64,000 nt of DNA from Tsuneonella flava (GCF_002870965.1 NZ_PHSO01000007.1:124001-188000); one strand, 5' to 3'. Shown: positions 18,463 to 29,128, counted from the first letter of the stretch. The notes: generated by a model not told the origin, from the letters alone. Numbers and translations: made by a program.

Positions 18463-18890
18463 AACCCGTTGCCGCTGCCTTTGCCGGGATTGAAACGGAT
18501 CAGGCGGCTGTCGATCACGGCGGCGGTGCGATTGACCACTGCCTTGCGATATTCGGCATCGGTAATCATCTCCAGAAACGCTGCGCTGGTGGGATATTCG
18601 GCTACAAACCCATCATCCCACTGGCGATCTTCGGGCCCGATCACCATGACCTGAAATGCGCCGCGCCAAACGATGCGGCCACCGACACGCTGAAAAATCG
18701 GTCCACTGGTACGCCCATATTCGGCGTAAGCTTGGCGACCTGTCCACCCTTTTTCCGCATTGGGATGGTCAGCGGGGTATTCCGCCCTATCGCGAAAACG
18801 CAGAAGATTCAGCATGTGGATCGGCTGATCTCGCGGCAGCGCCTTGAACGCAGCGAAGCCCGCTTCACCCGGATCGAGATAGCAATCCAT
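18459..18890 (-). CDS. DUF1330 domain-containing protein
   Basis: A 143-residue protein of the DUF1330 dimeric ferredoxin-like (ABM-type) family, function unknown. The PIHMLNLLRFRDRA segment near residue 23 and FVAEYPTSAAFLEMITDAEYR near 93 are characteristic. The start ATG 18890 shares one base with the acyl-CoA ligase stop, so it is translationally coupled and probably serves in the same lipid or aromatic catabolism. An open frame extends 40 codons upstream inside the ligase, but coupling supports 18890. Confidence 0.85.
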   Translation of the reverse strand: MDCYLDPGEAGFAAFKALPRDQPIHMLNLLRFRDRAEYPADHPNAEKGWTGRQAYAEYGRTSGPIFQRVGGRIVWRGAFQVMVIGPEDRQWDDGFVAEYPTSAAFLEMITDAEYRKAVVNRTAAVIDSRLIRFNPGKGSGNGF

Positions 18891-20500
18891 TATGCCACCT
18901 CTTCCAGAGTATAATCCTTGAACCGTTCGCGCAGATCCTTCTTGCTGATCTTGCCAGTCGCCGTGTGTGGAATATCCTCCACGAACTCGATCGCATCCGG
19001 CAGCCACCATTTCGCGACTTTATCCGCCAGAAATTCCCGCAACTCTTCGGCACTGACAGAGAGGCCTTCTTTCGCCACCACGAACAGCACCGGGCGCTCA
19101 TCCCATTTGGGATGCGGCATCCCCACTGCCGCCGCTTCCGCAACTGCCGGGTGACCGACCGCGGCATTTTCCAGCTCGACCGAACTGATCCATTCACCGC
19201 CCGATTTGATAACATCCTTTGTCCGGTCAGTCAGTTGAAGTGAGCCATCGGGGTGGAGAATTCCAACGTCCCCGGTGTCGAACCAGCCATCGGCATTGAT
19301 CGCATCGCGATCCGCCTTGAAGTACCGCTTGATAATCCAAGGCCCGCGAATTTGCAGGGCACCGCTGGTTTTGCCATCGCGGGGAAGCTCGGTTTCCATG
19401 TCGTCGAGATTGACGGTGCGAAGCTGAATACCAAAGATTGGGCGGCCCTGCCGTGCTGTGCGATCAACCTTCTCTTCGAAGGTAAGCTGATCCCAGTCTG
19501 CGCTCGGTCCCCCGACAGTGCCGATAGGGCTGGTTTCAGTCATGCCCCACGCGTGTTGCACACGCGTCCCATTCTTCATCAGGCGCTCGATCATGAAACG
19601 GGGCGCGGCCGAACCGCCGATAGTGGCTGCTTTGAGCTTGGGCAGCTCCAGTCCATTCGCATCGCAATACTGGAAATGTGCCAGCCACACTGTCGGCACA
19701 CCGGCGCTGTCGGTCACACCTTCGCGCTTCATCAGATCGTCCAGCACAGCAGGATCGTTGACCGCAGAAAACACGAACTTGATGCCTGCCATCCCGCCTG
19801 CATAAGGAAGCCCCCAACTGGCAGCATGGAACATCGGCACCACTGGCAACATCACGCTGGCTGCGCTGAAGTTAAACGCGGCAGTCTGAAGACCGGCCAT
19901 TGCGTGCATGACCGTAGAACGGTGTTCGTATTGCACCCCCTTGGGATTGCCGGTCGTTCCGCTGGTATAACAGAGCATACAGGGATCGCGTTCGCTGCCC
20001 TGCACCCATTCGTAATCCCCGTCGTGTTGCCCTATCCAGTCTTCGAACGCCACCACATCCGATCCGGCAGGCGGATCGTAGCAGATGTAGTGCTCGACTG
20101 TTGGCCACCGGTCGCGCATTCTGTCGACGATCGGCTGGAAAGCAGCATCGTACATCAACACCCGATCTTCGGCATGATTGACGATATAATCCAGCTGGTC
20201 GTCGAACAGGCGCGGGTTCACAGTGTGGAGAACCCCACCCATGCCCGCGACCCCATACCAGCTCACCAGGTGCCGCGCATGGTTCATGGCGAGGCTGGCC
20301 ACACGTTCGCCTGGCTTTATTCCAACGGCTTCCAGCGCCTGAGCGAGTTTGAGAGCATCGCGGCGGACGTTCTGCCAGTTGGTGCGCGTTTCGCTACCAT
20401 CGGCCCAATGCGTTACGATTTCACGATCCCCGGCCTCACGCGCAGCGTGATCGATCACGTGCGTGACCCGCATGGTCCAGTCCTGCATTGCTCCCAGCAT
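18890..20500 (-). CDS. Medium/long-chain fatty-acid-CoA ligase (AlkK/FadD-type)
   Basis: A 536-residue ANL-superfamily adenylating enzyme that activates fatty acids to acyl-CoA with ATP. Visible motifs are YTSGTTGNPKG (P-loop) near residue 180, HAWGMTETSP near 328, WFDTGDVG near 408, DRTKDVIKSGGEWISSVELE near 428, and the catalytic lysine region ATGKISKKDLRERF near the C-terminus. The start MLGAMQDWTMRVTHVIDHA (ATG 20500) matches AlkK-like proteins. It lies 78 bp downstream of dnaE on the same strand and is followed by the coupled DUF1330 gene. Chain-length preference cannot be judged. Confidence 0.92.
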   Translation of the reverse strand: MLGAMQDWTMRVTHVIDHAAREAGDREIVTHWADGSETRTNWQNVRRDALKLAQALEAVGIKPGERVASLAMNHARHLVSWYGVAGMGGVLHTVNPRLFDDQLDYIVNHAEDRVLMYDAAFQPIVDRMRDRWPTVEHYICYDPPAGSDVVAFEDWIGQHDGDYEWVQGSERDPCMLCYTSGTTGNPKGVQYEHRSTVMHAMAGLQTAAFNFSAASVMLPVVPMFHAASWGLPYAGGMAGIKFVFSAVNDPAVLDDLMKREGVTDSAGVPTVWLAHFQYCDANGLELPKLKAATIGGSAAPRFMIERLMKNGTRVQHAWGMTETSPIGTVGGPSADWDQLTFEEKVDRTARQGRPIFGIQLRTVNLDDMETELPRDGKTSGALQIRGPWIIKRYFKADRDAINADGWFDTGDVGILHPDGSLQLTDRTKDVIKSGGEWISSVELENAAVGHPAVAEAAAVGMPHPKWDERPVLFVVAKEGLSVSAEELREFLADKVAKWWLPDAIEFVEDIPHTATGKISKKDLRERFKDYTLEEVA

Positions 20501-20605
20501 ATGCCTCTCCTGCAAAAAATGACCCATTCGAATGGGCGGTATGGCTTGCAGTCAGATTGCTTCGCTTGGTTCGTCGGCGCAAGGAAAACCCGACACAAAG
20601 CTTGC

Positions 20606-23600
20606 TCAAGCAACCAAGCGCAAGCGAGCAGGCCCTCTCTGCGTGGTCAGCGATACGTTGCTGAGCCCATCGATCGCGGCAAGGCGCTCAGCCAGTTCGC
20701 CATCGAGCTGATAGCTCCAGCCAAGCCGCACGACAGGTTCACGCCCTTCGCCCGTTTTCAGGCGAACACAGATCTCGCCGCTCCCTTCGGGGCCGGGTGC
20801 AAGTTCCATCTTCAACGCATCAATCGCACTCATGTCGGACAGATCGAGCGTCAGCCGCATACGTGCCGCTGCCTTCACGTCTTTCAGCGGACGTCCGCCG
20901 CGCACAGTGATCCGCGGCGGTTCGTCCGGACTGGGGGAATCGAGTTCGACATTGAGGAGCACGCAAGTTCCATCCTCCGCCCATTTCTGGAAGCTGGCCA
21001 CCAGCCCTTCCTCGAAACAGGCAGCGGAAAATTGCCCGGTCGCGTCGGAGAAATCCGCCCGCACGAAATCCTTGCCTTTCCGTGTCCGCCCCTTGTTCAC
21101 CTTCTCGACCATGACCGCCATGACAGCCTGCGCCCGACCGCCCGCAGGCGCACCGCCTTCCATCAACGAGGCATAACTGCGCGCGCCGTTGGCAGATGCG
21201 ATTTCGCGGAACTGTTGCACCGGATGCGCTGAGAAGAAGAAGCCGAATACCTCTCGTTCTTTCGCCATCCTGTCGGCACGCGGCCATTCTTCGACTTCGG
21301 CAAGCCGCAAGCTGTCGGTATTGTGATCGTCACCACCAAACAGTCCTTGCTGGCCGCTCTTACGCTCCCGCGCAGCAGCATCGGCCACCGCCATCAGCAT
21401 TTCGGCATTATCATGTACTTTGGCGCGGTTCGGTTCGAGGTGGTCCAATGCCCCGGCGCTGGCGAGCGCTTCCAGCTGGCGGCGGTTCATCGATCCGGGC
21501 GGGATGCGTTCGAACAGTTGCTGGAGGTTTTCGTACCAACCATGCGCTTCGCGTTCTGCGACGATGGTTTCCATCGCTTTCTCACCGACGTTGCGAATAC
21601 CGGCAAGCGCATAGCGCACGGCATAGCCATCGTCCGTCCGTTCGACCGTGAATTCCGCTTCGGAACGATTGATATCCGGCGCCTCTACTGCGATTCCCTG
21701 CCGCCGGGCATCGTCCACGAAAATCGCCAGCTTTTCCGACTGGTGCATATCGAAGCACATCGATGCCGCGAAGAATTCTTCCGGGTAATGCGCTTTCAGC
21801 CAGGCAGTCTGATACGCCAGCAAAGCATAGGCGGCAGCGTGCGATTTATTGAAGCCATAGCCGGCGAACTTGTCGATCAAATCAAATAGTTCGTTCGCCT
21901 TTTTCGCATCGATATTCGACACTTCGGCGCAACCTTTGATGAAACGCTCCCGCTGGGCGTCCATCTCTTCCTGCTTCTTCTTGCCCATCGCACGGCGCAG
22001 CAAGTCTGCATCGCCCAGCGAGTATCCGGCCAAGATCTGCGCGGCCTGCATCACCTGCTCCTGATACACGAAAATCCCATAGGTTTCCGCCAGGATGCTT
22101 TCGAGTTTCGGGTGCGGATATTCGATGGGCACTTCGCCCGCCTTACGTTTCCCGAACAGGGGAATGTTGTCCATCGGCCCCGGCCGATAGAGCGACACGA
22201 GCGCGATGATGTCTTCGAACTTGGTCGGTTTGACCGCAGTCAGCGTCCGCCGCATCCCTTCGGATTCCAACTGGAACACGCCAACGGTGTTACCGACCTT
22301 GAGCAATTCGAATACACCGGGATCGTCGATCGGCAGCATCGACAGATCGATCTGTATCTTCCGCTTCTCCAGCAGTTGCACTGCTTTCTTGAGAACCGAG
22401 AGTGTTTTCAGGCCAAGAAAATCGAATTTCACCAGCCCTGACCCTTCGACATATTTCATGTCGAATTGAGTCACCGGCATATCCGAGCGCGGATCGCGAT
22501 AGAGCGGCACGAGCTGATTCAGCGGACGATCGCCAATCACCACCCCCGCCGCGTGGGTGGAGCTGTTACGCGGCAGACCTTCCATCTGCATGGCAAGGTC
22601 GATCAGGCGCTTGACCTCTTCCTCGCTGTCGTATTCGCGCTTGAACTCGCTCACACCGTTCAGCGCGCGCGGCAGGGTCCACGGTTCCGACGGGTGGTTG
22701 GGCACCATCTTGCACAACCGGTCGACATGGCCGTAGCTCATCTGCAGGATGCGGCCCGTATCGCGCAGCACGGCGCGTGCCTTCATCTTACCGAAGGTGA
22801 TGATCTGCGCGACGTGATCGTGGCCATATTTCTTCTGGACATAGCGGATCACTTCACCGCGCCGGGTTTCGCAGAAGTCGATATCGAAGTCGGGCATCGA
22901 CACGCGTTCCGGGTTGAGGAAGCGTTCGAACAGCAGGCCCAGACGGATCGGATCGAGATCGGTAATCGTGAGCGCCCACGCGACGAGGCTGCCCGCACCC
23001 GAACCACGCCCCGGCCCCACCGGGATATCCTGTTCCTTCGCCCACTTGATAAAATCGGCAACGATCAGGAAGTAGCCGGGGAAGCCCATCCCGACGATGA
23101 TGTCGATTTCGAATTCGAGGCGTCGCTTATATTCGCGAACCTCTTCCCACACGCCCGCATCGTGCAGCAGAGGGAACTCTGCTTCAACTGCTTCCAGATC
23201 GTTGCTCGGACGGCAGAGCGCATGAGCCAGTTCGTCGTGCAGCACGTCGGAGTAATAGGGCTTCAGCCGTTCGACCAGACCTTTGCGAGAATCCTCGCTC
23301 AACATCCGCGCCTCGCCTTCGAGGTCACCCGCAAGGCTTGGCAGGATCGGTGCGCGCTTGGGCGGGATCGCCGCGCAACGTTGCGCCACCACCAATGTGT
23401 TTGCCAGCGCCTCTGGAAGATCGGCGAACAGATCCTCCATCATCGTAGCCGACTTCACATAAGCTTCCGGGTTGGAGCGCGGCCGTTCGGATGCATCGAT
23501 GTGGGTCGAATTGGCGATGCACAGCATCGCATCGTGCGCGGCATGGAAATGCGGGTCGGCGAAATTGGCCGGGTTGGTCGCTACCAGCGGTAGATCGCGC

Positions 23601-24172
23601 GCATATGCAAGCGCGACGAGAGCATCCTCCGCCTTATCGCAAATGCTGCTGCAATGCCGCGCCAGTTCAACATAGAGCCGCCCCGGAAATAGGCCCATAA
23701 GCCGTTCGGCCAATGCTTCGCCATCGTCGGTTCGACCATCCGCGAACAGCCGGGTCAGCCCGCCTTCTGCCGCTCCGGTCAGAGCGATCAGACCATCGGT
23801 ACGCCCATCGAGATCGGATAGTTGTACATGCGCGGCCAGTTCCAGAGGACGTTCAAGGTGAGCCTTGCTGATCAGCGCACACAGATTGTCGTAACCGGCT
23901 TCGTCCTGAGCGTAGAGCGGCAGGTAATCTACTGTCTCGCTGCCATCGCCGCGAGCGACACCCAGCAGAGTACCGACCACCGGCTGAACGCCCATATCGA
24001 TACAGGCATCGGCAAATGCCACCGATCCGTAGAGGCCGTTACGGTCGCAGATCGCGATGGCCGGGAACCCGCGGTCCTTCGCCAGACGGGCAATCGCCTT
24101 TGGATCGATGGCCCCTTCGAGCATCGAGTAACTGGAGAGGACACGCAGCGGGACAAAAGGGGCAAATGCCAT
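20606..24172 (-). CDS. dnaE: DNA polymerase III alpha subunit
   Basis: The 1188-residue replicative polymerase (DnaE1). The N-terminal PHP domain begins FVPLRVLSSYSMLEGAIDP. The polymerase active site includes GRGSGAGSLVAW near residue 390 and the catalytic aspartates in SMPDFDIDF near 425. The thumb/fingers segment VFQLESEGMRRTL and a HhH/OB-fold C-terminus follow. The length matches DnaE1, not the shorter DnaE2/ImuC. It lies in the lolC-lolD-dnaE order seen in sphingomonads. The 3' end is 106 bp from the acyl-CoA ligase start. Confidence 0.97.
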   Translation of the reverse strand: MAFAPFVPLRVLSSYSMLEGAIDPKAIARLAKDRGFPAIAICDRNGLYGSVAFADACIDMGVQPVVGTLLGVARGDGSETVDYLPLYAQDEAGYDNLCALISKAHLERPLELAAHVQLSDLDGRTDGLIALTGAAEGGLTRLFADGRTDDGEALAERLMGLFPGRLYVELARHCSSICDKAEDALVALAYARDLPLVATNPANFADPHFHAAHDAMLCIANSTHIDASERPRSNPEAYVKSATMMEDLFADLPEALANTLVVAQRCAAIPPKRAPILPSLAGDLEGEARMLSEDSRKGLVERLKPYYSDVLHDELAHALCRPSNDLEAVEAEFPLLHDAGVWEEVREYKRRLEFEIDIIVGMGFPGYFLIVADFIKWAKEQDIPVGPGRGSGAGSLVAWALTITDLDPIRLGLLFERFLNPERVSMPDFDIDFCETRRGEVIRYVQKKYGHDHVAQIITFGKMKARAVLRDTGRILQMSYGHVDRLCKMVPNHPSEPWTLPRALNGVSEFKREYDSEEEVKRLIDLAMQMEGLPRNSSTHAAGVVIGDRPLNQLVPLYRDPRSDMPVTQFDMKYVEGSGLVKFDFLGLKTLSVLKKAVQLLEKRKIQIDLSMLPIDDPGVFELLKVGNTVGVFQLESEGMRRTLTAVKPTKFEDIIALVSLYRPGPMDNIPLFGKRKAGEVPIEYPHPKLESILAETYGIFVYQEQVMQAAQILAGYSLGDADLLRRAMGKKKQEEMDAQRERFIKGCAEVSNIDAKKANELFDLIDKFAGYGFNKSHAAAYALLAYQTAWLKAHYPEEFFAASMCFDMHQSEKLAIFVDDARRQGIAVEAPDINRSEAEFTVERTDDGYAVRYALAGIRNVGEKAMETIVAEREAHGWYENLQQLFERIPPGSMNRRQLEALASAGALDHLEPNRAKVHDNAEMLMAVADAAARERKSGQQGLFGGDDHNTDSLRLAEVEEWPRADRMAKEREVFGFFFSAHPVQQFREIASANGARSYASLMEGGAPAGGRAQAVMAVMVEKVNKGRTRKGKDFVRADFSDATGQFSAACFEEGLVASFQKWAEDGTCVLLNVELDSPSPDEPPRITVRGGRPLKDVKAAARMRLTLDLSDMSAIDALKMELAPGPEGSGEICVRLKTGEGREPVVRLGWSYQLDGELAERLAAIDGLSNVSLTTQRGPARLRLVA

Positions 24173-24243
24173 ATTCGCAGATTAGGAATTTCGGCCCGAT
24201 TCGCTAGGGTTCTGCTGCGGAGAATTCTCCACAGGCTGTGCAT

Positions 24244-24723
24244 TCACAGCAGCGCTTCGATATCCTGCTCGATACTTTCGGGTTTATCGTTCGGCGCATA
24301 GCGTCGCACGACCTTGCCGTCCCGACCTATCAGGAACTTGGTGAAGTTCCATTTCACTGCCTTGGTCCCCAACACGCCGGGCGCCTCTGCTTTGAGCCAG
24401 TCGTAAAGCGGGATGGCATCGTCGCCGTTGACGTCCACCTTCTTCATCAAGGGGAAGCTGACATCATATGTCAGTTTGCAGAAACTGGCGATTTCTTCGG
24501 CATTGCCCGGTTCCTGATGCCCGAACTGGTTGCAGGGGAAGCCAAGGACTTCGAACCCACGATCCGCGAATTTGCGCTGCAATGCCTCCAGCCCTTCGTA
24601 CTGAGGGGTAAAGCCGCACCTGCTGGCGACATTGACGACCAGCAGGACTTTGCCTGCCTTGGCCGACAGATCGAGCGGCGAACCATCGGGCAATTCGACA
24701 GTGAAATCGGCTATCGTGGTCAT
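24244..24723 (-). CDS. Glutathione peroxidase, Cys type
   Basis: A 159-residue thioredoxin-fold peroxidase reducing hydrogen peroxide or lipid hydroperoxides with glutathione or thioredoxin. The peroxidatic Cys is in NVASRCGFTPQY near residue 36 (Cys replacing Sec), the Gln/second Cys is in GFPCNQFGHQEPG near 70, and the Trp/Asn are in KWNFTKFL near 130. The length is typical of bacterial BtuE/Gpx. It sits between lolD and dnaE on the same strand, 54 and 71 bp away, and may share their transcript. Confidence 0.95.
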   Translation of the reverse strand: MTTIADFTVELPDGSPLDLSAKAGKVLLVVNVASRCGFTPQYEGLEALQRKFADRGFEVLGFPCNQFGHQEPGNAEEIASFCKLTYDVSFPLMKKVDVNGDDAIPLYDWLKAEAPGVLGTKAVKWNFTKFLIGRDGKVVRRYAPNDKPESIEQDIEALL

Positions 24724-24777
24724 CGCTCGCTCTCCAGTCTTGTGAAGTATCGTGATCCGGCGCAGCGGATCACGCCT

Positions 24778-25458
24778 TCACGCCAGTATGCCATCCTTCA
24801 GGCGCACGACCCGGTCCATGCGCGCTGCAAGCCGTTCGTTATGCGTGGCGACCAGTGCAGAGCTGCCCTCCCCACGAACGAGGTCCAGAAACTCGGCCAG
24901 AACTTTGTCCGATGTCGCTTCGTCCAGATTGCCGGTCGGTTCGTCCGCCAGCACCAGATGGGGGCGATTGGCCAGTGCGCGACCCACGGCAACGCGCTGC
25001 TGCTCGCCGCCGGAGAGCTGGCTTGGCCGGTGCTCAAGCCGGTGCTCCAGACCCAACCCACCGAGGATTTCCGCCGCACGCTCTTCCGCTTCCACCCGAC
25101 CTCGCCCTGCGACCAGTTGCGGGATCACGACATTTTCCAGCGCTGTGAAATCGGGCAGCAGGTGGTGGAACTGATACACGAAGCCAAGATGTTCGCGGCG
25201 CAGCCTGGTGCGCCCATCGGTCGGCAGCGTGCTGGCATCGACCCCGGCGATTTCGATCTTGCCGCCAAAGCCGCCTTCCAGCAGGCCAACCGCCTGCAAC
25301 ATAGTCGATTTGCCGGAGCCGGACGGGCCAAGCAACGCGACAATCTCACCCGGTGCGATTGTCAGGTTTACGCCGCGCAGAACGTCGATCTTCACCCCGC
25401 CCTGTTCGAAAGCGCGGGTGAGATCGGTAAGACGGACAACGGGTTGATCGTTATTCAT
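24778..25458 (-). CDS. lolD: Lipoprotein-releasing ABC transporter ATPase LolD
   Basis: A 226-residue ABC ATPase powering extraction of lipoproteins from the inner membrane. Walker A is GPSGSGKST near residue 40, the Q-loop follows in [10 protein letters not shown], the signature is [15 protein letters not shown] near 146, and Walker B is [13 protein letters not shown] near 167. The MacB/LolD-type [14 protein letters not shown] segment and the adjacent LolC-like permease identify it as LolD. I start at [13 protein letters not shown] (ATG 25458), an 8-bp overlap with the permease gene. Both are needed for outer-membrane biogenesis. Confidence 0.95.
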   Translation of the reverse strand: MNNDQPVVRLTDLTRAFEQGGVKIDVLRGVNLTIAPGEIVALLGPSGSGKSTMLQAVGLLEGGFGGKIEIAGVDASTLPTDGRTRLRREHLGFVYQFHHLLPDFTALENVVIPQLVAGRGRVEAEERAAEILGGLGLEHRLEHRPSQLSGGEQQRVAVGRALANRPHLVLADEPTGNLDEATSDKVLAEFLDLVRGEGSSALVATHNERLAARMDRVVRLKDGILA

Positions 25459-26692
25459 AACGCAGCACCTGAACCGGATCGGTACTTGCAGCCTTGAAGG
25501 CCGGATAAAGTGTAGCAAGGAAACTGAGCGTCAGAGCCAGCAGGCAGATCGCCACGATTTCCACCGGATTGGGCCGTGAAGGAAGCGTCGACAGGAAGCG
25601 TACCGAGGGATCCCACAAGTTCTGCCCGGTGACATACTGGATCGCATCGACGATCCCCTGCCGGAAGAACAACACGATAAACCCGAGCGCCAGCCCTGCC
25701 CCGGTGCCAACCGCACCAACGGTAAAGCCCGTAGTGACGAAAATCTTGAGCAGGCTGCGCCGCGTCGCCCCCATCGTTCGCATGATCGCGATGTCGCGCG
25801 TCTTGGCGCGCACCAGCATCACCAGGCTCGACAGGATATTGAACGCAGCGACAACCACGATGATCGACAGAGCGAAGAACATCGCCACGCGTTCGACCTC
25901 CAGCGCCTGAAACAGCGATGCGTTGATCTGTTTCCAGGTCGACACCACTGCGCGCCCGGCCAGCGCCTGCTTCACCGGCGCGAGGATTTCACCGACTTTA
26001 TCGGCATTGGTCGTCTTGACCTCGATCATACCGATGGTGTCGCCCATGAGCAGTAACGTCTGAGCATCTGCTATCGGCATCACGACAAACGAATTGTCGT
26101 AGTCGTACACGCCGACCTCAAAGATAGCTGAGACTGTATAGCCGATCTGGCGCGGCATCGTTCCGAACGGAGTCGAGCGGCCCGCCGGATTGATGATCGT
26201 GATCGTATCGCCAACCCGCACACCGAGGTTTTCAGCAAGCCGGGAACCGATCGCCACACTCGATGCATCCGGCTTCAGATCGGCGATATTGCCCGCCACG
26301 ACATCCGGGCGCAGGCGATTGATATCGTCTTGAGTATTCCCGCGAACCTGCACGCCTTCCACCCGGCCGTTGAACGTCACCAGCAACGGCTGCTCGATCA
26401 GCGGGCTGGCGCGAACGACACCGGGCGTGGCGCGCACTTGCTTGAGCACACCCTGCCAGTCGTCGAGCCGCCCGCCATATGCCTGCACAATGGCGTGGCC
26501 ATTCAGGCCAACGATCTTGTCGAGCAGTTCGGCGCGAAAGCCGTTCATCACGCTCATCACGATCACCAGCATGGCGACCGACAGCATCACCACGCCCACG
26601 CTGATCCCGGCGACGAGCGCGATGAAGCCCTCGCCCTTGCCCGGCATCATGTAACGTTTGGCGATGGTCCATTCGAAGGGAGAAAGCAGCAA
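25451..26692 (-). CDS. lolC: Lipoprotein-releasing ABC transporter permease (LolC/LolE type)
   Basis: A 413-residue permease with four membrane helices: one near the N-terminus ([29 protein letters not shown] region) and three after residue 270. A large periplasmic MacB-like domain lies between them. Only one permease gene is present, so the complex may be a LolC/E homodimer (LolF type), as in many alphaproteobacteria. The start is taken as TTG 26692 ([21 protein letters not shown]), because this gives the normal family N-terminus and no ATG occurs there; upstream in-frame sequence does not look coding. The gene overlaps lolD by 8 bp. Confidence 0.93.
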   Translation of the reverse strand: MLLSPFEWTIAKRYMMPGKGEGFIALVAGISVGVVMLSVAMLVIVMSVMNGFRAELLDKIVGLNGHAIVQAYGGRLDDWQGVLKQVRATPGVVRASPLIEQPLLVTFNGRVEGVQVRGNTQDDINRLRPDVVAGNIADLKPDASSVAIGSRLAENLGVRVGDTITIINPAGRSTPFGTMPRQIGYTVSAIFEVGVYDYDNSFVVMPIADAQTLLLMGDTIGMIEVKTTNADKVGEILAPVKQALAGRAVVSTWKQINASLFQALEVERVAMFFALSIIVVVAAFNILSSLVMLVRAKTRDIAIMRTMGATRRSLLKIFVTTGFTVGAVGTGAGLALGFIVLFFRQGIVDAIQYVTGQNLWDPSVRFLSTLPSRPNPVEIVAICLLALTLSFLATLYPAFKAASTDPVQVLRYE

Positions 26693-26862
26693 TGTCAGCT
26701 CATCTTTTCCGATAATTGGCTGGATCGCTGCGGCGTGTAGGGTGCCCGGCAAGGCGGCGCAATGCGAAAAGCATGTGAGGGAGCGCGCACTGCCCTTGTA
26801 ATCGCCGCGTAACATCGCCATTGAGCCCCGCATACACGCCGCCCCGCCGAGGCTTGCCGGAT

Positions 26863-28335
26863 ATGATGCCCATACACCCCTTCGAAGATTCCAACGGGGA
26901 CACACTGCATGAAGAATGCGGTGTGTTCGGTGCCATTGGCGCACCCGATGCCTCCACTGTCACCGCGCTGGGCCTCCATGCCCTGCAGCATCGCGGACAG
27001 GAGGCGGCAGGCATCTGTTCTTTCGATGGCGCCGAATTCTATTCGCGCCGCGGGTTGGGCCATGTGGCCGAAAATTTCTCCACGCAGGAGGCGCTGGCCG
27101 AACTTCCCGGCACGATGGCGGCGGGCCATGTCCGCTATTCCACCACCGGCGGATCGGGATTGCGGAACGTACAGCCGCTCTATGCCGAGCTGGCGGCAGG
27201 CGGCTTCGCCGTGGCGCACAACGGCAATTTCTCCAACGCGCAGACTTTGCGTGACGAATTGGTGTCGAAGGGGGCGATTTTCCACTCGACCTCCGACACC
27301 GAAGTCATCATCCACCTCGTCGCCACCAGTCGCTACCCAACAACGATCGACCGCCTGATCGATGCATTGCGTCTGGTCGAAGGGGCCTACGCTCTGATCG
27401 TTCTGACGCCCGAAGGGATGATCGCTTGCCGCGATCCGCTGGGCATTCGGCCGTTGCAGATGGGCAAACTGGGCGATTCAACAGTATTCGCTTCGGAAAC
27501 TGTCGCTTTTGATGTGATCGGCGCGGAATTCGTGCGGCAGGTGCAGCCGGGCGAGATTGTGCGGGTCGATTTCGACGGCAACATCGATTCACTGCATCCG
27601 TTCGGCAATCGCAAGGCACGCCCCTGCATCTTCGAACATGTCTATTTCAGCCGCCCCGATTCGATATTCGACGGCCGCAGTGTCTATGCCGCGCGCAAGG
27701 CAATTGGCGAGCAACTGGCGATTGAAAGCCCCGTGGATGCCGATCTGGTCGTCCCTGTGCCCGACAGCGGCGTGCCCGCCGCCATCGGCTATGCCCAGCA
27801 ATCGGGTGTGCCGTTCGAACTGGGCATTATCCGCAGCCACTATGTCGGCCGCACTTTCATCCAGCCCAGCGACAGCGCGCGCCATTCGGGCGTGAAGCGC
27901 AAGCACAATGCCAATCGCCATCTGGTCGAAGGCAAGCGCATCGTACTGATCGACGATTCGATCGTTCGCGGCACTACCAGTCTCAAGATTGTCGAAATGA
28001 TGCGCGAAGCCGGGGCCAAGGAAGTGCACTTCCGCGTCGCCAGCCCGCCCACCGCGCACAGCTGTTTCTACGGCGTCGATACCCCCGAACGGTCCAAACT
28101 GCTGGCTGCGCGGATGGAAATCGAACCGATGCGCGAATTCATCAAGGCCGACAGTCTGGCGTTCGTATCGATCGATGGCCTCTATCGGGCTGTCGGTGGA
28201 GCGACGCGCGATGGCAAGTGTCCGCAATTCTGCGATGCCTGCTTCACCGGCGATTACCCCACTTCGCTGACCGATCTCGAAAAGCGCACGACGCAAGAGG
28301 CGCAGCTTTCTTTCCCCGTTCACAAGGTTGCCTGA
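26863..28335 (+). CDS. purF: Amidophosphoribosyltransferase
   Basis: A 490-residue enzyme for the first committed step of purine synthesis, which makes phosphoribosylamine from PRPP and glutamine. A short propeptide precedes the N-terminal nucleophile Cys in EECGVFGAIG. The type II glutamine amidotransferase half shows GHVRYSTTG. The PRPP-binding loop VLIDDSIVRGTTS lies near residue 361. Two ATGs (26863, 26866) are possible starts. The stop overlaps the next start by one base (TGATG). The gene is divergent from lolC across about 170 bp. Confidence 0.97.
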   Translation: MMPIHPFEDSNGDTLHEECGVFGAIGAPDASTVTALGLHALQHRGQEAAGICSFDGAEFYSRRGLGHVAENFSTQEALAELPGTMAAGHVRYSTTGGSGLRNVQPLYAELAAGGFAVAHNGNFSNAQTLRDELVSKGAIFHSTSDTEVIIHLVATSRYPTTIDRLIDALRLVEGAYALIVLTPEGMIACRDPLGIRPLQMGKLGDSTVFASETVAFDVIGAEFVRQVQPGEIVRVDFDGNIDSLHPFGNRKARPCIFEHVYFSRPDSIFDGRSVYAARKAIGEQLAIESPVDADLVVPVPDSGVPAAIGYAQQSGVPFELGIIRSHYVGRTFIQPSDSARHSGVKRKHNANRHLVEGKRIVLIDDSIVRGTTSLKIVEMMREAGAKEVHFRVASPPTAHSCFYGVDTPERSKLLAARMEIEPMREFIKADSLAFVSIDGLYRAVGGATRDGKCPQFCDACFTGDYPTSLTDLEKRTTQEAQLSFPVHKVA

Positions 28336-29045
28336 TGTCTGAAAACAAGCCGCTCGACGGGCGCATCGCGCTCGTAACCGGTGCGAGCAAGGGAATCGGT
28401 GCTGCAACCGCCGTTGCACTGGCCGATGCCGGGGCGCACGTGGTGCTCACTGCCCGCGATGTGAAGTCGCTCGAACAGGTCGAGGACACGATTCACGAAC
28501 GTGGCGGATCGGCGACGATCGCTCCGATGGACCTCAGCGAATCCGACGGCATCCCGCGCCTCGCCGCGGCGCTGGCGCAGCGGTGGGACAAGCTCGACAT
28601 CATGGTTATCAATGCAGCTTACCTGCCAGTGTTGACGCCCGTGACGCAGATCGACCCCAAGCAATTCAGTCAGGCACTCACAGTGAACGTGCTGGCGACA
28701 CAGGCGCTGATCGCCGCCTTCGATCCTCTGCTGAAGCGCGCCGACCATGCACGGGTGATTGGTCTGACCAGTTCGGTCGGCGCCACGCCGCGCGCATATT
28801 GGTCAGCCTATGGCGCGACGAAGGCAGCGTTCGACAACTTGCTGGAAACTTACGCTTCGGAAGTCGAGAAACTGGGCGATATTCGCGTGGCGATCCTCGA
28901 TCCGGGGGCGACCCGCACCCAGATGCGCGCCCGCGCATATCCGGGCGAAGATCCGGCGACGGTGAAACCGCCGGAAGATGTCGCCGCACGCATCGTCGCG
29001 CTGGTGCAGGAAGACTTTCCAACCGCACACCGCGAACGCGCTTAA
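28335..29045 (+). CDS. SDR family NAD(P)-dependent oxidoreductase
   Basis: A 236-residue classical short-chain dehydrogenase. The cofactor loop TGASKGIG lies near residue 15, the NAAYLP segment near 94 takes the place of NNAG, and the catalytic Ser (LTSSVGA) and YxxxK (YGATK) are present. The start ATG 28335 shares a base with the purF stop, so it is co-translated with purF, an arrangement seen in sphingomonads. No purine role is obvious and the substrate is unknown. Confidence 0.9.
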   Translation: MSENKPLDGRIALVTGASKGIGAATAVALADAGAHVVLTARDVKSLEQVEDTIHERGGSATIAPMDLSESDGIPRLAAALAQRWDKLDIMVINAAYLPVLTPVTQIDPKQFSQALTVNVLATQALIAAFDPLLKRADHARVIGLTSSVGATPRAYWSAYGATKAAFDNLLETYASEVEKLGDIRVAILDPGATRTQMRARAYPGEDPATVKPPEDVAARIVALVQEDFPTAHRERA

Positions 29046-29128
29046 GTTCCGGTAACTACGTCCGATAACCCGGCGTAAATCATAGGCTAGCACGATTGTT
29101 TCTCACGCGCTGTGAGGAGCGCTGAAGT

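Noticed and set aside
19253-21232. A 659-residue open frame on the plus strand.
   Set aside because: It is antisense to the acyl-CoA ligase and dnaE genes, spans two real genes and shows His/Arg/Gln-rich, motif-free translation typical of shadow frames in GC-rich DNA.
24238-25497. A 419-residue open frame on the plus strand.
   Set aside because: It runs antisense to glutathione peroxidase and lolD; no recognisable motif.
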